Part shown: piece by piece, positions 1 through 7,161 of the stretch
Layout: each line of letters starts with the position of its first letter
Numbering within the stretch: the stretch's first letter is position 1
NCBI GenBank assembly: GCA_049421025.1
Contig: JBMSMG010000056.1
Coordinates: forward strand, 1 to 11,588
Length of the DNA: 11,588 nucleotides
Source of the DNA: RGUW01 sp049421025
GTDB taxonomy: Bacteria > Cyanobacteriota > Cyanobacteriia > PCC-6307 > Cyanobiaceae
Direction: 5' to 3'
Notes under the pieces: generated by a model
What the model saw: only the letters and a program-made list of their open reading frames with translations
What the model was told of the DNA's origin: nothing
Databases searched by the model: none
Position numbers and translations under genes: made by a program

Positions 1-2118
1 CTGGCGGCGGCGCGGCGGCTCAGGCGGCAGATCGAAGACCCTGAGCTCAGGCCCCACGCCAGCGCCCTGGTGGCCCAGCTGCGCACCCTGCCTGAGCTCG
101 AGCAGCGCCTGCGCTTCTGCCTTGAAGACGGCGGCCGCATCGCCGATCGTGCTAGCCCCGCGCTTGAAGGGGTCCGGCGCCAGCTGCAGGGGGTTCGCGC
201 CGAGCGGCGTGAGCGCCTGCAGGAGCTGCTGCGGCGTTATGCCCCAATGCTGCAAGACACTGTTATTGCCGAGCGCGCCGGTCGGCCGGTGCTGGCGGTT
301 AAGGCGGGTGCGGCCTCTGCTCTGCCGGGGTTGGTGCACGACAGCTCGGCGTCGGGCAGCACGGTGTTCGTTGAGCCGCAGGCGGTGATCAGCCTGGGCA
401 ACCGTATTCGTGAGCTCGAGGGCCAGGAGCGCGAGCTCGAAGACATCGTGCTGCAGCAGCTCAGTGCTCTGGTCGCTGAGCAGGCCGAACCGCTCGAGCC
501 GTTGCAGCGTGTGCTGACCGCACTCGATGGCGGTTTAGCTCGGGCCCGTTACAGCGCCTGGATGGGTGCGGTGCGCCCTGTGCTCGCAGCTGACCCTGCG
601 GCTGCGTTTGAACTGCGCGAGCTGCGCCACCCGCTGCTGCTGTGGCAGCAGCGCCACCAGGGCGGTGCGCCGGTGGTGCCGGTGAGCCTCACCGTGGCCC
701 CCCAGTTGCGGGTGGTGGCGATCACCGGGCCCAACACCGGCGGTAAGACCGTCACCCTCAAGAGCCTGGGCCTGGCGGCGTTAATGGCCCGCGCCGGTTT
801 GTGGTTGCCCTGCAGCGGCACGCCGCGGCTGCCCTGGTGCGCTCAGGTGCTGGCCGACATCGGCGATGAGCAGTCGCTGCAGCAGAACCTCTCCACGTTC
901 AGCGGGCACATTCGCCGCATTGCGCGCATTCTTGAGGCCTTGGCCACACCGGCTCAGGGGGCCGCGCTGGTGCTGCTCGATGAGGTCGGCGCCGGCACCG
1001 ACCCGGCTGAGGGCTCAGCTCTGGCGGCAGCCCTGCTGAAGCACCTGGCTGGCATCGCCAGGCTCACGGTGGCCACCACCCACTTTGGTGAGCTCAAAGC
1101 TCTCAAATACAGCGACCCGCGCTTTGAAAATGCCTCGGTTGGCTTCGACTGCGACACCCTGGCGCCCACCTACCGGCTGCAGTGGGGCATCCCAGGACGC
1201 AGCAATGCCCTGGCCATTGCCCGCCGGCTTGGCCTGGCCGAGCCTGTGCTCGAGCAGGCCGAGGCTCAGCTGGCCCCGCTGGCGGCGGGCGATGTCAACC
1301 AGGTGATTGCTGGCCTTGAAGATGAGCGTCAGCGTCAGCAGGAGGCGGCAGAAGAAGCCGCAGCCTTGCTGGCGCAGACCGAACTGCTGCACGAAGAGCT
1401 GCTGCTGCGCTGGGAGCAGCAGCAGCAGCAGAGCGTCGAGCTGCAGGAGCAGCGCCGCCAGCAGCTCGAGCGCTCCATTCGCCAGGGCCAAAAGGAAGTG
1501 CGCCGCATCATTCGCCGGCTGCGCCAGGGCGGCACGGTTGCTGCGGCCAGCAGCGCCGAGCTGGGTGAGACGGCGCGCCGCGCCGGTCAGCGGCTGCGCG
1601 AACTCGAGCAGCAACACCGCCCAGCCCCAGAGCAGCGCGAGCACCGCGGTTGGATGCCAGCGGTGGGCGATCGGGTGCGGGTGCTGTCTCTGGGTAAGGC
1701 CGGCGAGGTGCTGGCGCTGGCCGAAGACAGCCAGGAGCTCACCGTGCGCTGCGGGGTGATGCGGCTCAACGTGCCGCTCACCGGCATCGAAGGGCTCCAT
1801 GGCGAGAAGCCAGAGCCGCCTCCGCCGCCACAGGTCACCGTGCGGGCCAAGACGGCGCTGGGCGGTCCTGGCCCCGGCGTGCGCACCGAGCGCAACACCG
1901 TCGATGTGCGCGGACTGCGCGTGCATGAAGCCGAAGCCGCTCTTGAAGAGCGTCTGCGCGTGGCCAATGGACCGCTGTGGGTGATCCATGGCATCGGTAC
2001 CGGCAAGCTCAAGCGCGGCCTGCGCCAGTGGCTCACCACCGTGCCTTATGTGGAGCGGGTGGCCGATGCCGAGCAGGGTGACGGCGGCCCTGGCTGCAGC
2101 GTGGTTTACCTGCGCTAA
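1..2118 (+). CDS. mutS2: MutS2 family ATPase/Smr nuclease, 5'-truncated by the window edge
   Basis: The frame is open from base 1, so the start and about 80-100 N-terminal residues lie outside; 705 residues are visible (numbered from base 1). Seen: Walker A GPNTGGKT at residues 243-250, Walker B LVLLDE at 323-328 followed by the MutS-type GAGTDP, a TTHFGELK motif near 359, a long Gln/Glu/Arg-rich coiled coil at about 410-540 containing five consecutive Gln, a proline run near 605, and a C-terminal Smr domain with VDVRG at 634-638 and HGIGTG at 663-668. The family is distinguished from mismatch-repair MutS by having no mismatch-recognition domain and by the Smr nuclease. Family knowledge: MutS2 limits recombination in some bacteria and in Bacillus acts on collided ribosomes; which applies here is unknown. 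The TAA stop overlaps the convergent ABC gene's stop by 4 nt. The GTG at 70 is internal, not the start. Confidence 0.96.
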   Translation: MAAARRLRRQIEDPELRPHASALVAQLRTLPELEQRLRFCLEDGGRIADRASPALEGVRRQLQGVRAERRERLQELLRRYAPMLQDTVIAERAGRPVLAVKAGAASALPGLVHDSSASGSTVFVEPQAVISLGNRIRELEGQERELEDIVLQQLSALVAEQAEPLEPLQRVLTALDGGLARARYSAWMGAVRPVLAADPAAAFELRELRHPLLLWQQRHQGGAPVVPVSLTVAPQLRVVAITGPNTGGKTVTLKSLGLAALMARAGLWLPCSGTPRLPWCAQVLADIGDEQSLQQNLSTFSGHIRRIARILEALATPAQGAALVLLDEVGAGTDPAEGSALAAALLKHLAGIARLTVATTHFGELKALKYSDPRFENASVGFDCDTLAPTYRLQWGIPGRSNALAIARRLGLAEPVLEQAEAQLAPLAAGDVNQVIAGLEDERQRQQEAAEEAAALLAQTELLHEELLLRWEQQQQQSVELQEQRRQQLERSIRQGQKEVRRIIRRLRQGGTVAAASSAELGETARRAGQRLRELEQQHRPAPEQREHRGWMPAVGDRVRVLSLGKAGEVLALAEDSQELTVRCGVMRLNVPLTGIEGLHGEKPEPPPPPQVTVRAKTALGGPGPGVRTERNTVDVRGLRVHEAEAALEERLRVANGPLWVIHGIGTGKLKRGLRQWLTTVPYVERVADAEQGDGGPGCSVVYLR
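1398..1426. repeat. CTG/CAG trinucleotide inverted repeat inside mutS2
   Basis: An 11-base arm of alternating CTG units (1398-1408) is followed after 7 bases by its exact reverse complement of CAG units (1416-1426). It encodes the Leu-rich then Gln-rich part of the MutS2 coiled coil; the CAG run continues to about 1430. It may simply reflect Leu/Gln codon choice in a GC-rich genome. Confidence 0.6.
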
Positions 2119-3362
2119 AGCGGCGGCAGGCTGGGTTCGCCCGTTCGCCGGCTTTGCTCGAGTTGCGGCCGCGGCAGCGCCTGGCCGGCGGCATCGAACA
2201 AGCGCCACCCCTCAGCATCGATCTCAAGGTGAACGTGCTCGCCGGGGCGAATCAGCTGGGTGGGCTCGGCGCGCAGCTGCACCAGATGGTCTCCATCGGC
2301 CAGCCGGCAGGTCAGCAGTTGCTCATTGCCGAGAGCTTCCACATGGCAGACCTCGGCGGCCAGATTGCGGTTGGTCGCAGGGGCCAGGCGCAAATGCTCG
2401 GCCCGCAGACCCGCGGTCAGCTCCGCTGCACCGTGCCAGCAGGCCAGAGCTTCGGCGCTCGGGCCGCTGGGGCTGAAGCGCCTGCTGCCGAGTTGAAGTT
2501 GACCACCGCCTGCCAGTTGCACTGGCAGCAGATTCATCGGCGGGCTGCCGATGAACTGGGCCACAAACAGATTCGAGGGCCATTGGTAGAGCTCCATCGG
2601 TGTGCCCAGCTGCTGCAACCGGCCAGCGTTGAGCACGGCGATGCGGTGGCCCATTGTCATTGCTTCGACCTGGTCGTGGGTCACATACAGCGTTGTGGTG
2701 CCAAGGCGCCGCTGCAGCTCCACGATCTGGCTGCGGGTGCCGGTTCGCAGTTTGGCGTCGAGGTTGCTGAGTGGTTCATCCATCAGAAACACAGCCGGTT
2801 CGCGGGCGATCGCCCGGCCCAGCGCCACCCGTTGCTTTTGTCCGCCTGAGAGCTCCTTGGGCCGCCTGGCCAGCAGCGCTTCAAGCTCGAGCGTGGCCGC
2901 CACCTCGGCGATGCGGCGTTCGATGCGCTGTTCGCGCTGCGATGGCATCTGCAGTGCTGGCGGCAGCGGCCGGCACAGGCGATGCATGCCGTCCTGCAGT
3001 TGCTCGAGCGGGTTGCGCCGCTGGCTGCGCCTGAGGCCAAAACCGATGTTGTCGGCCACGCTCAGGTGCGGGTAAAGCGCGTAGCTCTGAAACACCATGG
3101 CCACATCGCGTTTGGACGGCCGCACCCGCGAGACGGCGCGGCCCCCTACAAAGATCTCTCCGCCTGTGGGCTGCTCAAGCCCGGCCAACAAGCGCAGCAG
3201 GGTGCTTTTGCCGCAACCTGAAGGACCAACCAGCACCAGAAACTCGCCATCGTCAATGCGCAGATCGAGGTTCTCGAGCACCGTCACCGGTTGCTGCTGA
3301 TCACCACCACCGGCGCGCGGCGGATAGGTCTTGCAGACCTGCTGGAAGCAAACGTCAGCCAA
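2115..3362 (-). CDS. ABC transporter ATP-binding protein, MalK/UgpC type, with an insertion in the helical domain
   Basis: A 415-residue nucleotide-binding subunit of a CUT1-like (sugar, polyol or glycerol-phosphate) importer, acting on the cytoplasmic face of the membrane. Seen: Walker A GPSGCGKST at 46-54, Q-loop Gln92, signature LSGGQ at 171-175, Walker B VFLMDEP at 191-197, D-loop SNLD at 199-202, H-loop His229, then a C-terminal TOBE-like regulatory region from about 275. Between GFGL (107-110) and the helix before the signature there are 39 residues where E. coli MalK has about 12, so roughly 27 are inserted. No permease or binding-protein gene is in the window, so the partners are encoded elsewhere and the substrate cannot be named. 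The start is TTG: no ATG, GTG or TTG lies between it and the upstream in-frame stop, and a GGAG sits 8 nt before it. Its stop overlaps that of mutS2. Confidence 0.93.
   Translation of the reverse strand: MADVCFQQVCKTYPPRAGGGDQQQPVTVLENLDLRIDDGEFLVLVGPSGCGKSTLLRLLAGLEQPTGGEIFVGGRAVSRVRPSKRDVAMVFQSYALYPHLSVADNIGFGLRRSQRRNPLEQLQDGMHRLCRPLPPALQMPSQREQRIERRIAEVAATLELEALLARRPKELSGGQKQRVALGRAIAREPAVFLMDEPLSNLDAKLRTGTRSQIVELQRRLGTTTLYVTHDQVEAMTMGHRIAVLNAGRLQQLGTPMELYQWPSNLFVAQFIGSPPMNLLPVQLAGGGQLQLGSRRFSPSGPSAEALACWHGAAELTAGLRAEHLRLAPATNRNLAAEVCHVEALGNEQLLTCRLADGDHLVQLRAEPTQLIRPGEHVHLEIDAEGWRLFDAAGQALPRPQLEQSRRTGEPSLPPL
2117..2155. terminator. Possible bidirectional hairpin terminator between mutS2 and the ABC ATPase
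   Basis: AAAGCGGCGG (2117-2126) pairs with TTCGCCGGCTTT (2144-2155) through nine Watson-Crick pairs and one G-T with one bulged G. The loop holds a smaller GGG-TTCG-CCC hairpin (2133-2142). The A/T ends are symmetrical, giving a short T-run of three on each strand, so it could serve both convergent genes. The T-runs are weak and the hairpin lies in the 3' end of the ABC coding region; this is inferred from structure only. Confidence 0.35.
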
Positions 3363-3370
3363 CGCGGCGG

Positions 3371-3386
3371 CTCCAAAGGTCTTTGG
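3371..3386 (-). promoter_or_regulatory. Ribosome-binding site of the ABC ATPase, overlapped by a palindrome
   Basis: Read on the minus strand, CCAAAG-AC-CTTTGG (3386-3373) is a perfect 6+2+6 inverted repeat whose right arm runs into GGAG (3374-3371), the Shine-Dalgarno sequence 8 nt before the TTG start. It lies in the 50-bp gap between the divergent ABC and obgE starts. The GGAG supports the TTG start. The palindrome could be an operator or could fold in the mRNA and hide the site; neither is shown. Confidence 0.5.
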
Positions 3387-3412
3387 CGGCCGCGATCCTA
3401 GGTTTGATTGGT

Positions 3413-4411
3413 ATGCAGTTCATCGATCAGGCGCGCATCGCCGTTCATGCCGGCCGCGGTGGTGACGGGATTGCCGCGTTTCGCCGCGAAAAATATGTGC
3501 CAGCCGGTGGTCCTTCCGGTGGCGACGGTGGCCGCGGCGGTGACGTGGTGTTGCGCGCCGATGGCAACCTGCAGACCCTGCTTGATTTCAAGTACAAGCG
3601 CCAGTTTGTGGCCCCCGATGGCCGCCGTGGTGGGCCGAACAAAGCCACTGGTGCCAGTGGCGATGCACTGGTCATCAAGGTGCCCTGCGGCACCGAGGTG
3701 CGTGATGCCAGAACCGGCATCCTGCTGGGTGATCTGACCGAAAGCGGCGAGGAGCTGCCAGTTGCCTTTGGCGGTCGAGGCGGCTTGGGGAACGCCCACT
3801 ACCTCAGCAACCGCAACCGGGCTCCTGAAAAGTTCACCGAAGGCCGCGACGGCGAGATCTGGCAGCTGCAGCTCGAGCTCAAGCTGCTGGCCGAGGTGGG
3901 CATCATCGGCTTGCCCAATGCGGGCAAGAGCACGTTGATCGCGGTGCTTTCAGCGGCCCGGCCCAAGATCGCCGATTACCCCTTCACCACGCTGGTGCCC
4001 AATCTTGGGGTGGTGCGCAGACCCAGCGGTGATGGCACCGTGTTTGCCGATATCCCGGGCCTGATCGCCGGCGCTTCGCAGGGGGCAGGGCTGGGGCATG
4101 ACTTTCTGCGACACATCGAGCGCACGCGCCTGCTGGTGCACCTGGTTGATGCCGGCAGCCCTTCGGCGCTGGCTGATTACGAGGTGGTCATGGGCGAGCT
4201 CGAGGCCTATGGCCATGGCCTCGATCAGCGGCCTCGACTTGTGGTGCTCAACAAAATTGAGCTGCTGGACTCACAAGCGCTCAAGGAGCTGCAAAGCGAG
4301 CTTGCGGGGCTCAGCGGCCGTGATGTTCTGCTGATCTCAGCGGCGGCTGCCCAGGGTCTGGAAACCCTGTTGGCAGCCGTCTGGGGGGAGCTTGGAATTC
4401 AGTCGTCGTAG
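3413..4411 (+). CDS. obgE: GTPase ObgE/CgtA
   Basis: A 332-residue Obg-family GTPase, a 50S ribosome-assembly factor that also links GTP/ppGpp state to growth. Seen: the glycine-rich Obg fold at 1-158 (AGRGGDG, GGPSGGDGG, GGRGGLGN), then the G domain with G1 GLPNAGKST at 166-174, G2 Thr192/Thr193 in PFTT, G3 DIPG at 213-216, G4 NKIE at 280-283 and G5 SAAA at 309-312. G4 is NKIE in place of the usual NKxD, a conservative change seen in some Obg proteins. The C-terminal OCT domain of some Obg proteins is absent. The ATG at 3413 gives the usual family start MQFIDQ; an upstream in-frame TTG at 3383 would add ten unrelated residues. The gene is divergent from the ABC ATPase, and its last 13 nt overlap the 3' end of cp12. 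Confidence 0.97.
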   Translation: MQFIDQARIAVHAGRGGDGIAAFRREKYVPAGGPSGGDGGRGGDVVLRADGNLQTLLDFKYKRQFVAPDGRRGGPNKATGASGDALVIKVPCGTEVRDARTGILLGDLTESGEELPVAFGGRGGLGNAHYLSNRNRAPEKFTEGRDGEIWQLQLELKLLAEVGIIGLPNAGKSTLIAVLSAARPKIADYPFTTLVPNLGVVRRPSGDGTVFADIPGLIAGASQGAGLGHDFLRHIERTRLLVHLVDAGSPSALADYEVVMGELEAYGHGLDQRPRLVVLNKIELLDSQALKELQSELAGLSGRDVLLISAAAAQGLETLLAAVWGELGIQSS

Positions 4412-4617
4412 ACGAGGCACTCCGGCGCGTCGGGGTTGAGGTCGCAGAAGACCTCCATCGGGGTGGGGTCGTGGTTGTCGCCGGGGTGGTGCTCTTTGTA
4501 CTCCTGGAGGCCCTTGAGCTCATTTTCCAGGTGGCGCACCTTGCCCATGTCACCGGCAGCGCGGGCCGCTTCGATCTCGCTTTGATCCTGCTGGATGTGC
4601 TCGTCGATGGATTTCAT
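4399..4617 (-). CDS. cp12: CP12 Calvin-cycle regulator, short picocyanobacterial type
   Basis: A 72-residue acidic, largely helical protein. CP12 binds GAPDH and phosphoribulokinase into an inactive complex in the dark or under oxidising conditions, slowing the Calvin cycle. Seen: the C-terminal GAPDH-binding hairpin with Cys58 and Cys67 eight residues apart, in FCDLNPDAPEC, ending in the hallmark acidic YDD. The N-terminal Cys pair and the AWDxVEELQ-type core of plant and other cyanobacterial CP12 are absent; the N-terminal half (MKSIDEHIQQDQ) is instead like that of picocyanobacterial and cyanophage CP12 as I remember them. With one Cys pair, redox control should work only through the C-terminal loop. 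The ATG is preceded by AAGAGG (4628-4633 on the plus strand) with a 10-nt spacer. The 3' end overlaps obgE by 13 nt. Confidence 0.9.
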   Translation of the reverse strand: MKSIDEHIQQDQSEIEAARAAGDMGKVRHLENELKGLQEYKEHHPGDNHDPTPMEVFCDLNPDAPECLVYDD

Positions 4618-4627
4618 GGATGAACGG

Positions 4628-4687
4628 CCTCTTCAGCCTTCATTTCAGCGCGCCTACCTTACGGGTGGCGGAGCCAGCCACGGTCAA
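4628..4687 (-). promoter_or_regulatory. Possible cp12 promoter and ribosome-binding site
   Basis: On the minus strand a TTGACC (4687-4682) matches five of six bases of a -35 box. The best downstream -10 is only TAAGGT at a long 20-nt spacing, so the promoter call is weak. Between them lies a small inverted repeat, GTGGC/GCCAC (4681-4677 and 4669-4665). The ribosome-binding site AAGAGG (4633-4628) is clearer. This 98-137 bp gap must also hold the promoter of the divergent gene to the right, which I cannot place. Confidence 0.28.
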
Positions 4688-4755
4688 GTTGTGTCGCACT
4701 GCTGATCGGCCCAGTTGTGGCTATGCCGTGGGTAACCGCCGCTGAGCGAGCTGCC

Positions 4756-5250
4756 ATGCCCAGGATCAAAGCCCGCCGAGGCCGCCATTTCATCGATGAG
4801 GGCGGCCGTCTGTTCTGGATCAATGGCCCAGAGGAGCACTGTTACCTCTCGGAGCAGCGCCTCTGGCGCCTGGGCTTGAGCTTTGACGATGTGTTGGATT
4901 GGAAACAATGCGCGCCCAGCGGGCTCGTCAGTCAGCGCTTCACGTCGCTGCAGGCTGCGCTCGAGGCCTACGAGCACAACCAGATCCAGTGGTACCAGGA
5001 TCTGTACCTCAAGCGCATGGGGGCTCAGATGGCCGTACACCGCGGTGATGACGACTACAAGCCCACGGTGATGAAACAGGCCGAAGCCCAGGGTGCGCGT
5101 CCGCGCCGTCAACCCTGGAAGCTTCCTGAGCCCTGCGGTCCTGTCTGCGGGTTGCCCCCAAGAGCGGAGGTCAGTGGCACGGTGGGCTCCCCTGAAGTGA
5201 GCCACCCCCGCAGGCGGCGCCGCTCAGCCGGGCAGGTCGCTGAGCTCTAA
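4756..5250 (+). CDS. Hypothetical protein of about 164 residues, unrecognised
   Basis: I do not recognise this gene. The first ~110 residues look truly coding: high GC at third positions and many aromatic residues (RLFWINGPEEHCYLSEQ, RLWRLG, NQIQWYQDLYLKRMG). A basic start (MPRIKARRGRHF) suggests a cytoplasmic nucleic-acid-binding or ribosome-associated protein, but this is inference. From about residue 115 it becomes Pro/Arg-rich with CGPVCG and a run of five Arg, probably disordered. No signal peptide or membrane segment. The ATG at 4756 is chosen because a weak GAG-rich site precedes it; the same frame opens at GTG 4717 and ATG 4723, adding 13 or 11 residues. Its last 27 nt overlap the end of the convergent ABC-F gene. 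An opposite-strand frame (5205-4684) is judged a shadow. Confidence 0.7.
   Translation: MPRIKARRGRHFIDEGGRLFWINGPEEHCYLSEQRLWRLGLSFDDVLDWKQCAPSGLVSQRFTSLQAALEAYEHNQIQWYQDLYLKRMGAQMAVHRGDDDYKPTVMKQAEAQGARPRRQPWKLPEPCGPVCGLPPRAEVSGTVGSPEVSHPRRRRRSAGQVAEL
5181..5206. terminator. Hairpin near the convergent end of the hypothetical gene and the ABC-F gene
   Basis: GGTGGGCTC (5181-5189) pairs with GAGCCACC (5199-5206) as an 8-bp stem with one bulged G and a 9-nt loop. It lies inside the Arg-rich tail of the plus-strand gene and 18 nt past the stop of the minus-strand ABC-F gene. No T-run follows on either strand, so it may slow decay or polymerase rather than terminate. Confidence 0.3.
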
Positions 5251-7161
5251 CCAGCGCTCTTCGCCGCGTTCGATCTGCGCGCTCAACGTGGCCAGCTCCT
5301 GACTGAGAGCCTCAAGCGCGCTGTAGTCACTGCCGCCAGCTGCCAGTTGCTGCTCCAGGTCGGCCCGCTTGGCCTCCCAGCTCGGCAGATCCTTCTCGAG
5401 GCTCTGCAGTTCACGGGTTTCCTTGAAGCTGCGGCGCCGCGCCACCGATGGCTTGCGAACCGTGGCGTCGCTAACCCCAGTTGGCCCCTTCTTGGGGGCC
5501 ATAGGCGTTGGCTCAGCGTTTTGACGGCTCTCGAGGTAAGCGCTGTAGTTGCCCTCAAAGCGTTTCAGCTGGCGGTTCTCAAAGCTGAACAGCCGGTCAA
5601 CGCAGCGATCGAGAAAGTAGCGGTCGTGCGAAACCACCACCACACAGCCGCGAAAGTCCTCGAGAAAGTCTTCGAGCACGCTCAGGGTCTGCACATCGAG
5701 GTCGTTGGTCGGTTCATCGAGCAGCAGCACATTGGGCGCCTCGATCAGCAGCCGGCACAGATGCAGCCGGCGCCGTTCTCCGCCCGACAGACGGCTCACG
5801 CTCTGATGCTGCTGCGCTGGCGGGAATAGAAACCTCTCCAGCAGCTGGGAAGCACTCAGCTGGCTGCCAGCCAGCTCAATGCTGCTGGCAGCCTCGAGCA
5901 CCACATCGATGACCTTGCGCTCGCGCCCTGCCGCATCCGTGGCACGCAGTACGCCATCGCTGTGCTGATCGAAATAGGCCAGCTTCACCGTGCTGCCCAG
6001 CTCCAGTTGCCCTTGCTGCACGCTGCGCCGGCCCGCGATCAGATCGAGCAACGACGATTTCCCGCTGCCGTTGGGGCCGATGATGCCGACCCGGTCTTCT
6101 GGGTTGAAGGCGTAGCTGAAACCTTCCAGCAGTGGGGGCATGCCAGCACTGCGGTTGTCTTCGCTCGCCCAAATGCAAAGCTCGTCGGCTTCGATCACCC
6201 GTTTGCCCAGGCGGCGGCGGTTGCTGCTGAGGCTCAGGTCGCCGCGCTGCTGGCGTTTGGGTGCATCCTGCATGGCTTCGATCCGTTGGATGCGCGCCTT
6301 CTGCTTGGTGCTGCGGGCTTTTGGTCCGCGTTGGAGCCACTCCAGTTCGCGGCGAAGCACACCTTTGAACTTCGCCTCACTGGCCGCAGCTGAGGCCTCG
6401 GCGTCGGCTTTGCGCTGTAGGTAGGTGGCGTAATTGCCTTCGCAGAGGTTGGCTTCGCCGCGGTCGACCTCGACGATGCGGCGCGTGACCTGATCAAGCA
6501 CGTAGCGATCGTGGGTGATCAGCACCAGGGCTCCGGAAAAACGCTGCAGATAGCCCTGCAGCCACTGCACGCCATCGGCATCAAGGTGGTTGGTGGGTTC
6601 ATCCAGCAGCAGCACCTCGGGTTCGGCCACCAGTGCCGCCGCCAAGGCCAGGCGTTTGCGATAGCCCCCAGAGAGCTCCCCCACCCGCTTGCGGTGATCG
6701 CTGATCCCCAGCCGTTGCAGCACCTCGCGGATCTGTTGCTCCAGGCCCCAGGCCTGGCTTTGGTCCATGCGGTGGTTGAGCTCCCCCAGCTGGGCCATCA
6801 GGGTGCTCGCGTCCTCGCCTTGGCCGTGGGCCTGAGCCAGGGCCTCGCTCAGCTCGGTGTAACGCCGCAGCAGCTGCATTTTGTCGCCGCTGTCGCAGAA
6901 CACCTGCTCCAGCACCGTGCGCTCAGGATCGAGCTGGGGTTCTTGATCCACCAGCACGATGCGCGTCTGCGGTGAGCAGCGGCGCAGGCCACTGCCTAGG
7001 GGCTCGCGGCCGGCAAGCACGCGCAACAGGGTTGATTTGCCAGCGCCGTTGGGCCCGATCAGGCCAAGTCGCTCGCCTGCAGCGATGTGCAGATCGAGAT
7101 GTTCAAACAGGGTGCGCAGGCCGAAATCCTTGCCGGCATCAACCAGGCTGATCAGGCTCAA
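5224..7161 (-). CDS. uup: ABC-F family ATPase, Uup type
   Basis: A 645-residue soluble protein with two ABC ATPase domains and no membrane segment. Domain 1: Walker A GPNGAGKS at 36-43, signature LSGG at 163-166, Walker B LLLDEPTNHLD at 184-194. The linker (about 235-310) is the charged P-site tRNA-interaction-type region, ending in KARSTKQKARIQRI. Domain 2: Walker A GPNGSGKS at 362-369, LSGGE at 458-462, LLLDEPTNDLD at 479-489. A basic spacer (550-575) leads to a C-terminal coiled coil (about 577-640), the mark of Uup rather than the other E. coli ABC-F proteins; the MSLIS start and ERW near the end also match Uup. Family role: ribosome-associated ATPase that also affects precise transposon excision and branched DNA. 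The start is TTG, overlapping the TGA stop of the DUF2301 gene (TTGA), so translation is probably coupled; it is the last gene of a three-gene unit. Confidence 0.93.
   Translation of the reverse strand: MSLISLVDAGKDFGLRTLFEHLDLHIAAGERLGLIGPNGAGKSTLLRVLAGREPLGSGLRRCSPQTRIVLVDQEPQLDPERTVLEQVFCDSGDKMQLLRRYTELSEALAQAHGQGEDASTLMAQLGELNHRMDQSQAWGLEQQIREVLQRLGISDHRKRVGELSGGYRKRLALAAALVAEPEVLLLDEPTNHLDADGVQWLQGYLQRFSGALVLITHDRYVLDQVTRRIVEVDRGEANLCEGNYATYLQRKADAEASAAASEAKFKGVLRRELEWLQRGPKARSTKQKARIQRIEAMQDAPKRQQRGDLSLSSNRRRLGKRVIEADELCIWASEDNRSAGMPPLLEGFSYAFNPEDRVGIIGPNGSGKSSLLDLIAGRRSVQQGQLELGSTVKLAYFDQHSDGVLRATDAAGRERKVIDVVLEAASSIELAGSQLSASQLLERFLFPPAQQHQSVSRLSGGERRRLHLCRLLIEAPNVLLLDEPTNDLDVQTLSVLEDFLEDFRGCVVVVSHDRYFLDRCVDRLFSFENRQLKRFEGNYSAYLESRQNAEPTPMAPKKGPTGVSDATVRKPSVARRRSFKETRELQSLEKDLPSWEAKRADLEQQLAAGGSDYSALEALSQELATLSAQIERGEERWLELSDLPG

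Noticed and set aside
1015..2208. Long minus-strand open frame (397 codons) opposite mutS2
   Set aside because: It lies antisense to the conserved ATPase, coiled coil and Smr domains; its Ala/Leu/Arg/His-rich product with no motif is a typical GC-rich shadow.
2154..2849. Plus-strand open frame (231 codons) opposite the ABC ATPase
   Set aside because: Antisense to the TOBE and Walker B region of a clear ABC protein; low-complexity composition, no motifs.
3383..3412. Upstream TTG start for obgE
   Set aside because: Adds ten residues not found in the family; ATG 3413 gives the conserved MQFIDQ start.
4403..4415. TCGTC-gta-GACGA hairpin at the obgE/cp12 overlap as a terminator
   Set aside because: Only five base pairs, no T-run, and fully inside the coding ends; too weak to call.
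4684..5205. Minus-strand open frame (173 codons) opposite the hypothetical gene
   Set aside because: The plus-strand frame has better third-position GC and aromatic content; the minus frame would also take up the cp12 upstream region. Not fully excluded.
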